Source: Perkinsus olseni
Taxonomy: Eukaryota > Perkinsozoa > Perkinsida > Perkinsidae
Length of the DNA: 42,892 bases
Direction of reading: 5' to 3'
NCBI GenBank assembly: GCA_013115135.1
Contig: JABANP010000453.1
Span: 1 to 42,892, forward strand
The position numbers and the translations under genes were made by a program. Shown in pieces: positions 1 through 11,300 of the stretch; the stretch's first letter is position 1, and every line of letters starts with the position of its first letter. The notes below the pieces were generated by a model, which saw only the letters and a list, made by a program, of their open reading frames with translations, had not been told where the DNA came from and searched no databases.

Positions 1-3000
1 AGTGATTGAGTCATGGGGTTCCGGCTCCAAATCGAGCTCGACTATGCCCCTTGTAGACTTGGAGTAAGTGAGGAGGTTGGACGTTATGGGGGACCCGACG
101 AGAGTTGGCCCCGTACCTCACTATCAACAGGGACTCCCTCTGTGGCTGGTGTAGCTAGAGGTGTCAGTGACAGCTATGTGCCCCGGCTCTAGGGCTCTAA
201 GTGATTGAGTCATGGGGTTCCGGCTCCAAATCGAGCTCGTCTATGCCCTTGTAGACTTGGGTAAGTGAGGAGGTTGGACGTTATGGGGACCCGACGAGAG
301 TTGGCCCTGCACCTCACTATCAACAGGGACTCCTCTGTGGCTGGTGTAGCTAGAGGTGTCAGAGACAGCTATGTGCCCCGGCTCTAGGGCTCTAAGTGAT
401 TGAGTCATGGGGTTCCGGCTCCAAATCGAGCTCGTCTATGCCCTTGTAGACTTGGGTAAGTGAGGAGGTTGGACGTTATGGGGACCCGACGAGAGTTGGC
501 CCGTACCTAACTATCAACAGGAACTCCTCTGTGGCTGGTGTAGCTAGAGGTGTCAGAGACAGCTATGTGCCCCGGCTCTAGGGCTCTAAGTGATTGAGTC
601 ATGGGGTTCCGGCTCCAAATCGAGCTCGTCTATGCCCTTGTAGACTTGGGTCAGTGAGGAGGTTGGACGTTATGGGGACCCGACGAGAGTTGGCCCGTAC
701 CTCACTATCAACAGAGACTCCTCTGTGGCTGGTGTAGCTAGAGGTGTCAGAGACAGCTATGTGCCCCAGCCCTAGGGCTCTAAGTGATTGAGTCATGGGG
801 TTCCGGCTCCAAATCGAGCTCGTCTATGCCCTTGTAGACTTGGGTAAGTGAGGAGGTTGGACGTTATGGGGACCCGACGAGAGTTGGCCCGTACCTCACT
901 ATCAACAGGGACTCCTCTGTGGCTGGTGTAGCTAGAGGTGTCAGAGACAGCTATGTGCCCCGGCTCTAGGGCTCTAAGTGATTGAGTCATGGGGTTCCGG
1001 CTCCAAATCGAGCTCGTCTATGCCCTTGTAGACTTGGGTAAGTGAGGAGGTTGGACGTTATGGGGACCCGACGAGAGCTGGCCTGCACCTCACTATCAAC
1101 AGGGACTCCTCTGTGGCTGGTGTAGCTAGAGGTGTCAGTGACAGCTATGTGCCCCGGCTCTAGGGCTCTAAGTGATTGAGTCATGGGGTTCCGGCTCCAA
1201 ATCGAGCTCGTCTATGCCCTTGTAGACTTGGGTAAGTGAGGAGGTTGGACGTTATGGGGGACCCGACGAGAGTTGGCCCGTACCTCACTATCAACAGGGA
1301 CTCCTCTGTGGCTGGTGTAGCTAGAGGTGTCAGAGACAGCTATGTGCCCCGGCTCTAGGGCTCTAAGTGATTGAGTCATGGGGTTCCGGCTCCAAATCGA
1401 GCTCGTCTATGCCCTTGTAGACTTGGGTAAGTGAGGAGGTTGGACGTTATGGGGACCCGACGAGAGTTGGCCCGTACCTCACTATCAACAGGGACTCCTC
1501 TGTGGCTGGTGTAGCTAGAGGTGTCAGAGACAGCTATGTGCCCCGGCTCTAGGGCTCTAAGTGATTGAGTCATGGGGTTCCGGCCCAAATCGAGCTCGTC
1601 TATGCCCTTGTAGACTTGGGTAAGTGAGGAGGTTGGACGTTATGGGGACCCGACGAGAGTTGGCCCGTACCTCACTATCAACAGGGACTCCTCTGTGGCT
1701 GGTGTAGCTAGAGGTGTCAGAGACAGCTATGTGCCCCGCCTCTAGGGCTTTAAGTGATTGAGTCATGGGGTTCCGGCTCCAAATCGAGTTCGTCTATGCC
1801 CTTGTAGACTTGGGTAAGTGAGGAGGTTGGACGTTATGGGGACCCGACGAGAGTTGGCCCGTACCTCACTATCAACAGGGACTCCTCTGTGGCTGGTGTA
1901 GCTAGAGGTGTCAGAGACAGCTATGTGCCCCGGCTCTAGGGCTCTAAGTGATTGAGTCATGGGGTTCCGGCTCCAAATCGAGCTCGTCTATGCCCTTGTA
2001 GACTTGGGTAAGTGAGGAGGTTGGACGTTATGGGGACCCGACGAGAGTTGGCCCTACCTCACTATCAACAGGGACTCCTCTGTGGCTGGTGTAGCTAGTG
2101 GTGTCTGTGACAGCTATGTGCCCCGGCTCTAGGGCTCTAAGTGATTGAGTCATGGGGTTCCGGCTCCAAATCGAGCTCGTCTATGCCCTTGTAGACTTGG
2201 GTAAGTGAGGAGGTTGGACGTTATGGGGACCCGACGAGAGTTGGCCCGTACCTCACTATCAACAGGGACTCCTCTGTGGCTGGTGTAGCTAGAGGTGTCA
2301 GAGACAGCTATGTGCCCCGGCTCTAGGGCTCTAAGTGATTGAGTCATGGGGTTCCGGCTCCAAATCGAGCTCGACTATGCCCTTGTAGACTTGGGTAAGT
2401 GAGGAGGTTGGACGTTATGGGGACCCGACGAGAGTTGGCCCGTACCTCACTATCAACAGGGACTCCTCTGTGGCTGGTGTAGCTAGAGGTGTCAGAGACA
2501 GCTATGTGCCCCAGCTCTAGGGCTCTAAGTGATTGAGTCATGGGGTTCCGGCTCCAAATCGAGCTCGTCTATGCCCTTGTAGACTTGGGTAAGTGAGGAG
2601 GTTGGACGTTATGGGGACCCGACGAGAGTTGGCCCGTACCTCACTATCAACAGGGACTCCTCTGTGGCTGGTGTAGCTAGAGGTGTCAGTGACAGCTATG
2701 TGACCCGGCTCTAGGGCTCTAAGTGATTGAGTCATGGGGTTCCGGCTCCCAAATCGAGCTCGACTATGCCCTTGTAGACTTGGGTAAGTGAGGAGGTTGG
2801 ACGTTATGGGGACCCGACGAGAGTTGGCCCGTACCTCACTATCAACAGGGACTCCTCTGTGGCTCGGTGTAGCTAGAGGTGTCAGTGACAGCTATGTGCC
2901 CCGGCTCTAGGGCTCTAAGTGATTGAGTCATGGGGTTCCGGCTCCAAATCGAGCTCGACTATGCCCTTGTAGACTTGGGTAAGTGAGGAGGTTGGACGTT

Positions 3001-4840
3001 ATGGGGACCCGACGAGAGTTGGCCCGTACCTCACTATCAACAGGGACTCCTCTGTGGCTGGTGTAGCTAGAGGTGTCAGTGACAGCTATGTGCCCCGGCT
3101 CTAGGGCTCTAAGTGATTGAGTCATGGGGTTCCGGCTCCAAATCGAGCTCGACTATGCCCTTGTAGACTTGGGTAAGTGAGGAGGTTGGACGTTATGGGG
3201 ACCCGACGAGAGTTGGCCCGTACCTCACTATCAACAGGGACTCCTCTGTGGCTCGTGTAGCTAGAGGTGTCAGTGACAGCTATGTGACCCGGCTCTAGGG
3301 CTCTAAGTGATTGAGTCATGGGGTTCCGGCTCCAAATCGAGCTCGACTATGCCCTTGTAGACTTGGGTGAGTGAGGAGGTTGGACGTTATGGGGACCCGA
3401 CGAGAGTTGCCCCCTACCTCACTATCAACAGGGACTCCTCTGTGGCTGGTGTAGCTAGAGGTGTCAGTGACAGCTATGTGCCCCGGCTCTAGGGCTCTAA
3501 GTGATTGAGTCATGGGGTTCCGGCTCCAAATCGAGCTCGTCTGTGCCCTTGTAGACTTGGGTAAGTGAGGAGGTTGGACGTTATGGGGACCCGACGAGAG
3601 TTGGCCCGTACCTCACTATCAACAGGGACTCCTCTGTGGCTGGTGTAGCTAGAGGTGTCAGTGACAGCTATGTGACCCGGCTCTAGGGCTCTAAGTGATT
3701 GAGTCATGGGGTTCCGGCTCCAAATCGAGCTCGTCTGTGCCCTTGTAGACTTGGGTAAGTGAGGAGGTTGGACGTTATGGGGACCCGACGAGAGTTGGCC
3801 CCTACCTCACTATCAACAGGGACTCCTCTGTGGCTGGTGTAGCTAGAGGTGTCAGTGACAGCTATGTGCCCCCGGCTCTAGGGCTCTAAGTGATTGAGTC
3901 ATGGGGTTCCGGCTCCAAATCGAGCTCGTCTGTGCCCTTGTAGACTTAAGTAAGTGAGGAGGTTGGACGTTATGGGGACCCGACGAGAGTTGGCCCGTAT
4001 CTCACTATCAACAGGGACTCCTCTGTGGCTGGTGTAGCTAGAGGTGTCAGTGACAGCTATGTGACCCGGCTCTAGGGCTCTAAGTGATTGAGTCATGGGG
4101 TTCCGGCCCAAATCGAGCTCGACTATGCCCTTGTAGACTTGGGTAAGTGAGGAGGTTGGACGTTATGGGGACCCGACGAGAGTTGGCCCGTACTTCACTA
4201 TCAACAGGGACTCCTCTGTGGCTCGTGTAGCTAGAGGTGTCAGTGACAGCTATGTGCCCCGGCTCTAGGGCTCTAATTGAGTCATGGGGTTCCGGCTCCA
4301 AATCGAGCTCGACTATGCCCTTGTAGACTTGGGTAAGTGAGGAGGTTGGACGTTATGGGGACCCGACGAGAGTTGGCCCGTACCTCACTATCAACAGGGA
4401 CTCCTCTGTGGCTCGTGTAGCTAGAGGTGTCAGTGACAGCTATGTGACCCGGCTCTAGGGCTCTAAGTGATTAAGTCATGGGGTTCCGGCTCCAAATCGA
4501 GCTCGACTATGCCCTTGTAGACTTGGGTGAGTGAGGAGGTTGGACGTTATGGGGACCCGACGAGAGTTGGCCCGTACCTCACTATCAACAGGGACTCCTC
4601 TGTGGCTCGTGTAGCTAGAGGTGTCAGTGACAGCTATGTGACCCGGCTCTAGGGCTCTAAGTGATTGAGTTATGGGGTTCCGGCTCCAAATCGAGCTCGA
4701 CTATGCCCTTGTAGACTTGGGTAAGTGAGGAGGTTGGACGTTATGGGGACCCGACGAGAGTTGCCCCCTACCTCACTATCAACAGGGACTCCTCTGTGGC
4801 TGGTGTAGCTAGAGGTGTCAGTGACAGCTATGTGACCCGG
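1..4840. repeat. 194-bp tandem satellite array, 25 copies
   Basis: The anchor TCATGGGGTTCCGG recurs about every 194 bp, at roughly 11, 210, 404, 599, 793, 987 and so on to 4671, giving 25 copies. Units are nearly identical, with scattered substitutions and a few 1-bp indels. Most units carry a 65-codon minus-strand ORF starting MTQSLRALEPGHIAV. Its stop overlaps the start of the next unit's ORF as ATGA, because 198 nt minus the 4-nt overlap equals the 194-nt period. No protein family is recognised, so I treat the array as a satellite and not as genes. The first unit has extra bases in several homopolymers. The array ends abruptly near 4840, where GTGACCCGG runs into unique sequence. Confidence 0.97.
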
Positions 4841-5665
4841 TGATGACTGTTCTAAGTCATATAAAAAGACTATTGATCACTCTAACACGGATAGCCATGC
4901 GCTCCGAGACCACGAATTGAACATGCATGCACACGGCGCTTGAGCTCTTATGAGAATTCAGCAATCATTGCTTGCCACGGCTGTGCAAGGCACGATAGTC
5001 AACCCTCTCTCTTCTGCGAAGTCTCATAGGGTGGCCGGCATTGCTCCTAGTCTGCATCTGCTTGCTGCGGGACGTCGAGTCGTTCGAGTAGAAGTCCTGA
5101 AAATGAGTGAGAGTCTTTGCTCGCCGTGTCATACCGGTGCTTGCAATGATGTTGCTGAGAGGGGTTTATTTACCCCTCTGGCATCATATGATACGATGCG
5201 TGATACGATTCGTATCACGTAGATCCTACGTCGTAGAAAGAGAGCTTTCCCAGCTCACCTCTGGAGGCGACCTGGGAGGGCTCACTTGTGCCAGAGTAAG
5301 CGGGGACCAAACAGGAGAGTGAGCCTGCAGGACAGCGAATGACATAGAATCTGTGCCGAAATAGCAGGCAGGTATCGCCGAGTCCTATCCAGTTCGATGG
5401 GGGCTTACGGACCGAGTCCGGCCCCTCCAACTTTTGGCCTATACTAGGCACCCCCTACGCTCACCCGCGAAACGAGGTTGAACGGATTGACACTGTCCTC
5501 AGAGTTCCAGAAAGTTGGCGAGCCGCCACTTCCGACGCGCTCGATGGGAGATATATCGAAACCTAGACCACGGATTGGGAATCATTGGGAGCTTGCCTCC
5601 ATTAAGCGCACCACCTGCTCCAGCCGATAATCCTCCTTGAGACTGCTCGCTCTCGTCCTGACGTG
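4841..5665. other. No supported gene
   Basis: Unique sequence between the satellite and the minisatellite. It begins with an AT-rich stretch (TATAAAAAG near 4860). Only short overlapping ORFs on both strands are present, and none shows a recognisable domain or splice-supported extension. Confidence 0.5.
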
Positions 5666-5673
5666 ACTTGCCG

Positions 5674-5871
5674 GCGTCATCCGACTCGCGGGCGTCATCC
5701 GACTCGCGGGCGTCATCCGACTCGCTGGCGTCATCCGACTCGCTGGCGTCATCCGACTCGCTGGCGTCATCCGACTCGCTGGCGTCATCCGACTCGCTGG
5801 CGTCATCCGACTCGCTGGCGTCATCCAACTCGCTGGCGTCATCCGACTCGCTGGCGTCATCCGACTCGTTG
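5674..5871. repeat. 18-bp minisatellite, 11 copies
   Basis: The unit GGCGTCATCCGACTCGCT is repeated 11 times with a few substitutions (CGCG, CCAACT, CGTT variants). Since 18 is a multiple of three, all frames stay open: plus-strand frames give Ala-Ser-Ser-Asp-Ser-Leu or Arg-Trp-Arg-His-Pro-Thr, and the minus strand gives an acidic Asp-Asp-Ala-Ser-Glu-Ser repeat. The minus-strand acidic frame continues to a stop at 5499 through a Gly/Ala-rich and then a basic segment. It lies downstream of, and on the same strand as, the MULE gene at 6473-8581, so it could be a low-complexity exon. I see no splice evidence joining the two. Confidence 0.95.
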
Positions 5872-5892
5872 GCGCCTGACTCATCCGATTGA

Positions 5893-6472
5893 GATCAATC
5901 ATTGATCCATGCATTCCATCGGAGACTGACTCAGATTCTCAGTCCTTCGCGAGGCCTCCAGACGAAGATCCTCTTCCACTTGACTTTCAGCTTCTACGAT
6001 CATGCTCTCATACTCTTTTCGCAAGGGATCTGCGCAGGCTCATTGAGAGAAGTCACACAATTTTCAAATTAGCACCTGATTCAGAACCACTGGACTCGTC
6101 GTCGTTGGGGTCATCGCCTATGTCGCTCAACACAGACGTTTCGTCGCATCCAGGGGTAACTCGGGAAGCCGGGATGCTTTCCCGGGCAGGATGGGCCTCA
6201 TGTTACGTTCATTAGCCCCGCATAACTCTCGTAAGAGATGCGAGTGTCGCTTCTTGGCTTTCTGATCGATGGTGAGCCCTCCAGAGGCTGGGTAACTACA
6301 TGTCATGAGCACAGGGATCCTCTCTGAGAGAGGACTCCCTCTCTCAGAGGAGGAAAGTCCCCGAGATCTTACTTCGAGGCTCCTTGAGATACCCCGGGCG
6401 CCCAGAATTTGGGCTCCTGGATTGACCCTTCTCACATCATCAAGCCTAGTGCATGCCGACAGAACCAGAACT
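5893..6472. other. No supported gene
   Basis: Between the minisatellite and the MULE stop codon. Only short ORFs on both strands. A palindrome-like CTCTCTGAGAGAG followed by CCCTCTCTCAGAGG lies near 6318-6350. No domain is recognised. Confidence 0.4.
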
Positions 6473-8581
6473 TCATCGAGTCAGAGCAGCTGCAAGAGTA
6501 AAATAAGGAGTTTTCCGATTGATGACCCTCGCTAGTTTAGTTCCCCGGCAGAAGTCGTCGAAGTCCAGCCAGCTGTGATGGTCATAAGCACTCACGAATT
6601 TGGCTAGGGCGTAACCCAGTGCCTCGCCTTTACCGGTCATCTTTAGGAGGGCGCTGCAGGGTACGACGTATCGATCGTGCTCAGTATCGAGATAGACGAT
6701 GCGCGGGCCATGAGCTCTCACCCAGGCAGCCCATCGGTATGCACGGAGGAGTTGGTCTTCTGTTGGGGTGTACTTTTGAAATTCCGGCCCACTGAAATCC
6801 GCCTTCACTGCATACTCCTTCACCCACGAGAAGAGTTCACCCAATAGAGCCGACAGCGTAAAAGAGTCGCAGCAGCCACCTGAAAGCACCGTGCGATCGG
6901 TGCTAAATTCTCATAATAAAAACTCACCATTTTTGAGGCTGCCATTACACGCTTCTATACCGTTCGTATTCCGTCCGATTCCGCTGCTGATAATATCCTG
7001 GTGTGCCGATTGATACCACGAACAACGGCTCTCGAGCCACGTTTTACGAAAGTATTTGGCGGTGGACTCGTCAATCGATGACCATTTTTCCACCCATAAT
7101 TTGGCCAGAGCGGCGAAATGCTCCATTGTAGGCGACGCTGCCAGCGTGAAGATATCAGACCTCAGCGACTGCTTGAGTCGATTGAACTCTTCATCCGAGT
7201 TTGTGCTGAGCTTCAGCTTTGGAGAGACGACTTTGAGACACTGTCTCCAGACGTGTACCACGCAGAATAGCCGGCAGAGGTCACTGTCGGAGGGCTTCAG
7301 GTTAAGTTCGGAGTCCAATCCGAGAGGGCGGAGCTCCCCATATGCAGCTTCGAAGCCCCGTGTGAAGCATGGAGCAGCATCGGCCAGAATTCCAACGGAG
7401 CTCATAGGAATCTCGATTCCCAGTGCCTCCGTCCACTCGTGGATGCTACGGAAGGCTTCCTTAACCACACGAGAGGATTCTCGGATGGCGGCACCCACCA
7501 AGATGGGAACGAATCTCCCCGGAGGCTTTACGAGGCCCAACAGCATCACCACTACTGGCACGAACCCCACATTGTGGGTGAAATCGGCGCAGTACAGATT
7601 GAGGTTAGAGGCCGCTTCTAGCAGGACAGGAGAAGAGAAGAAGGCGAAAAAGTCTCTCTGAGGAGACTCCTCGCATTCCTCGGTAGGAGCGCCATCCACC
7701 TGATCCGTGACATCCGGTGTCGACTCGTCAAACATATCCTGCTCCGTGTAGCGAGATGGATAATCACATCGATAACCAACACAAAAGGCATCGTTTGGGT
7801 TTTCTGGGAGCTTGTTATTATCTTTCAAGAATTGCTGGATAGCTTCCAGATCTGAGCGGAGTGGCATCGGCCTTTCGGCTGTTGCGGCCCGCTTCTTGGC
7901 CCTATGCCGCTCGTTGTAAACGGCTTTCCGCCACTGGCTATAGGTTGAATTCTTCGTTCTGTCGGTGTCCCGGAATAAGGCGAGCTTCTTTTCTCGAAGC
8001 CTCCGCAGAGTAGCTCTTGCGGTTGAGCCGGACATGGCCAGGTCAGCGACGATGGTTTTGGCCTCAGAGCAAAGCAAAGCCGTGTGACTAGTCGATGCGG
8101 TCTCCACCTGAACATGTGGTGGATGATTCTTCTGTCGCACTATCATAAAGCCTCCATTAGCGTTTATTTGTATGGCCATGGTGAAAGAGCAGCTTTTCCA
8201 GGATTTTCTCCGAGCGTATGGGCACCTGTAGCGGCGTACCACTAAGCCAGGCTTGGCACGCTTAATCTTATAGGTGTTATTTAACACCATCCCTTCTCGG
8301 GCTGATAAGCCCGAGTATCTCGACATCTCCCTCGCTGCATCACTGATCGATAAATAGATTTGGGGACTAGCTGCCACGTATTCGACACCCTCGCCCCGTT
8401 CGCCAACCGAGCCGTTGCGCTCCACGGGCTGTTCGAGACCAACACCGAGACCGCCAACTGCGGCAAGCGAAGGCTGGGGTCCCCAGCCTTCGGCACCAAG
8501 TTGAGGCCGTTGCATGGATTGAAGAAGTCCAAGCGCGGCTTGAATGACCGCTGGGTCGGTTTGAGGAACCGGATACTCCAT
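6473..8581 (-). CDS. Mutator-like (MULE) DDE transposase, two exons
   Basis: Predicted transposase of 686 residues. Exon 1 (8581-6928) and exon 2 (6879-6473) join in frame through a 48-bp intron (GTGAGT...TTTCAG, 6880-6927); together they are 2,061 nt, exactly 687 codons. Without splicing the ORF stops four codons past the donor. Residues 107-156 hold a FLYWCH/WRKY-GCM1-like zinc finger (C120, C131, H153, H156) that would bind DNA. The RNase-H-like core shows D333 (CADFTHN), D401 (GILADAAP), the C440-x2-H443 insert typical of MULEs, and E543 in NTNGIEACNGS. The start is the ATG in CATGGAG near 8581. I saw no obvious terminal inverted repeats, so this may be an immobile or domesticated copy. 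Function by family: cut-and-paste transposition in the nucleus. Confidence 0.88.
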
Positions 8582-8770
8582 GGAGAGCAGCTTCTATAAA
8601 GCCTGAGAATCATTTTCCTGATCGTTCTACGTGGTTTTGCTGATGCTCATATGCAACAGCCGGACTGTTACAGTCTGATCCGATGACTAATTGACATGAA
8701 CACTACGGTGCGCAGGAAGGCAGATGGAATCGTCAGATGTTGGTGACCCAGACCATGGATTATAAACCGT

Positions 8771-9217
8771 TTATAATAAACGCATCTCAGGAGCCTCTGA
8801 GCTGGCCTCTTCCAGAGATCCTCGTACCTGAATTTTCTCGAGCCGTACGTTGCGATCTGAAAGGAGCGATATTCTGCATTCTGCTCGTACGCCTTTCAGC
8901 CCATGCCCACCTTCGGCATAGGCTTCCAGAAACCGATAAAAGTCCGATCTAGCGGAATCGTCAATTATCATGTCACTGATGATGATGGTATCGGGCCGCG
9001 CGTCCACTATTTCTTGCTTGACGTCTTTCAAGCTCTTCCGAGAATCGACAACGGTCACACCTTGGATTCCATCAGGTTCCGGTCTCGGAAAAGGACAGCG
9101 GAGCATCGTTCTTAGAGCTCGAATCTCACGAACGGTGATTCCTGAAGCATCAAAGTCAGAACACTGATGGATCTGGTTGACATCTGTCCCAGAAATGCAC
9201 TCTGGTGAGACACTGAC
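8771..9217 (-). CDS. Hypothetical protein, partial (possible later exons of the gene at 9730-10429)
   Basis: A minus-strand frame stays open for 148 codons from 9217 to the stop at 8771. It has ordinary protein-like composition, with a segment around GIQGVTVVDSRKSLKDVK followed by a Glu/Asp- and Ile-rich helix-like stretch. Immediately upstream in the same frame is a TAG, and before it another 72-codon open stretch (9436-9218), so an intron or a sequencing error may separate them. A 42-bp GT-AG intron candidate lies at 9515-9556 (GTAAGCC...ATATCAG). Several flanking frames are open, so I could not settle the exon chain. No domain is recognised. It lies on the same strand as, and downstream of, the WRKY19-like zinc-finger ORF and could be part of one gene. 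Confidence 0.35.
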   Translation of the reverse strand, partial: VSVSPECISGTDVNQIHQCSDFDASGITVREIRALRTMLRCPFPRPEPDGIQGVTVVDSRKSLKDVKQEIVDARPDTIIISDMIIDDSARSDFYRFLEAYAEGGHGLKGVRAECRISLLSDRNVRLEKIQVRGSLEEASSEAPEMRLL

Positions 9218-9729
9218 CTATATCCGGCATATCGTAGCGTACAGTGGGTTCAAAAAATCCATGGCGACCCATGTGATGCAGGAAGGCCAGGGAAAGTTCG
9301 TGGAGGGTAGCATTTGCACCTGATTAGGGCCGGTAACTCGACCTTGGGCATCAATTAGCTTGGAGTCCGGGACCGGGCCATTTGAACTACGCCCGAATGA
9401 GAAATCGTTGACCAGGTAACTTACCCATCCGTACAAGTTTCTTCATCAGTGTCACTGACTTCCGCGACCAGACCACGATGACAGTTCGAGCAGTATTCGC
9501 TCCTCCCCCACTTCCTGATATCAAAATTTACAATCAAATTGCCGCACCCGGCTTACTTTCCTGACGCAATATTCGGAGAATGTTACCCCATTTGATAGGT
9601 TGAGCGATGACGAAGCGGATACCGTGTTCCCCGCAGGAGTACCTTCAGACATCAAGGGCCATTCAACTCACGTACAGGAAGCTCAATACGTCACTGTATT
9701 ACACATGCCTCTTGACCAACACAGTTACT

Positions 9730-10429
9730 TCATGAGCCAATCCTGAATGGGCCCAAGGTGCCCCACAACTTCGTCGCCTCACAAGCTCGAAGAGTAGGTA
9801 GCCATAATCCCCTGTGAAGCTTATTTGTAAAAGGTATACAAGATCGTTAAGGTCTCGGCAAGCTTGCGATCCGCCAGGCAACTGATATGTACGACGGCTT
9901 TAACACGAGCTAGTCTGAATACCAGACTTACTTGGCCGATCTCCCGCCGCAGCGACGAGTGGTTCTTCAGGATGAATGCGGCATTCATGTTTCCTTGGGC
10001 ATGGAGACCTGGCTTGTGCAAGTGCCGATCAGACAAAGATAGCCTTAGCCCCAGGAAATCACCGTTTGCATTCTCGTCCTGCGCTGATCCATCAACGACT
10101 TCTCGCACCAGTTGCTCGATGATTCTGCTCAGCAAGGACTCTATCTTGATCAGAGGTTCCGTCAACGGAACTGTGTAGTTTGCTGGCAGCAAAATGCTGT
10201 AGAAACCCGTATTTGCGCTTACGATATTACTATTAGCAGAAGAGTATCCTGGCGTAGAACGGCGTAGCACGGCCGATTGCTGGTCTACACTCGGCGAGTT
10301 GCCACCACGATGGCGGTGGCGGTAACAGAAACCGCGCCTGCTGCGAGCAGACGCACGGCATCCCGTGACCATGCAACGCCTTCCTCCACCGTGGGAGATG
10401 CAATATCTTGAACAGACGCCGGCGCTCAC
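9730..10429 (-). CDS. Hypothetical protein with WRKY19-like zinc-finger residues, partial
   Basis: Minus-strand ORF whose first 43 residues match the WRKY19-like zinc-finger repeat pattern: C10-x2-H13-GGG-x2-C19-x4-C24-x10-C35-x2-H38. The first half of the first finger is missing, so there is probably an upstream exon; the track start is a GTG and an in-frame TGA lies 12 nt before it. A strong donor GTAAGTCTGG and acceptor ACATATCAG define a 50-bp intron at 9882-9931. The spliced frame then stays open to about 9730 (LPGGSQACRDLNDLVYLLQ). Without splicing the ORF ends at 9821. The middle and C-terminal parts match nothing I know. WRKY19-like fingers occur in plants, oomycetes and other protists and are presumed nucleic-acid binding; that role here is inference. 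The 3' exons are unresolved. Confidence 0.5.
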
Positions 10430-10442
10430 GATCGAAAATCAC

Positions 10443-11300
10443 ACTGGTGCTGTACTAGTAGTACTGTACTACCTTGGAGCCTCTTCCGATGAGGCCTTCC
10501 GAGCGAGCTTATCGCATCCCGGCATCACGCAAGCAGCCCGCTTTGACGCCCGTCGCCCACTATTCTCCTCGGGCCTAAGGTCTGAAGAATTCATCAACCG
10601 GGCAAAACCCTTTATTCAGCAACAATTCATCGTGGCCGATTCGACGAATATGAAGTAATTCTGCACTAGCCCAGCCTGATCAACGCAACGCTAAAGAATC
10701 TTCTGCCGCACTATGATGCAGAGATGGCATTTGCTGAGCAAATTTTGCTCCACACCTCCGGGTCATCAGCCTGATGACATGATGTCATTGACATCAGGTC
10801 GCGGTGGCCCGACCAACTGTGAAGCTCCACCAGGCCTTACGACCGGAGACATGAAGCAGATCATAGCGGTCAACAACTGAAAGTGAAATGGGATAAGCGC
10901 ATGGGCGGATGATAGACGACAGGAATCCTGTCACAGGATGCGGGGGGGCAATGCTGCAGTGAATGACAGACTGGGAGTGATAACGGAAAGTCCCTGTCGG
11001 CGACGACGTAGAAGTACTGCGATAGAAGTTCATATGGGAGAACGTTGACGCATAGAAACCTGGACCTATGCGTAAAATACGCGCTGATTCATTGTAGTGG
11101 CTCTCTGAGAAATAAGTGGCACGCGAGAGACAATTTGTGGCGCAGTGAGAAAATTGGTTGCGCGCGCAGAGCAATTGCCTTGTTCCTAAACCTGCTGAGA
11201 GCCAATCATCCGTACCTAGCAAGCCGGCGGAAGCCCTGGAGATGTAGTATACTTTCTGGAAGAAGGGGGCCCCTTCAAGGGGCGCGTAATGGGTTATTTC
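10443..11300. other. No supported gene
   Basis: Upstream of transposase copy A. Short ORFs on both strands with no recognisable domains. I looked for the small first exon found upstream of copies B and C and did not find it here. A palindromic GGGGGCCCCTTCAAGGGGC lies at about 11265-11283. Confidence 0.4.

Noticed and set aside
599..4301. Repeated 65-70-residue minus-strand ORFs as a gene family
   Set aside because: They are generated by the satellite unit, resemble no known protein, and several units break them by indels; reported only as an observation.
1..4840. CRISPR array
   Set aside because: The whole 194-bp unit repeats with no unique spacers, and the context is eukaryotic.
7056..7661. 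201-codon plus-strand ORF inside the MULE gene
   Set aside because: It is the antisense shadow of transposase coding sequence, with no domain.
4846..8700. Spliced-leader RNA gene of dinoflagellate/perkinsid type
   Set aside because: I looked for a sequence like CCGTAGCCAT..TGGCTCAAG in the window and found none; TAGCCAT near 4893 stands alone.
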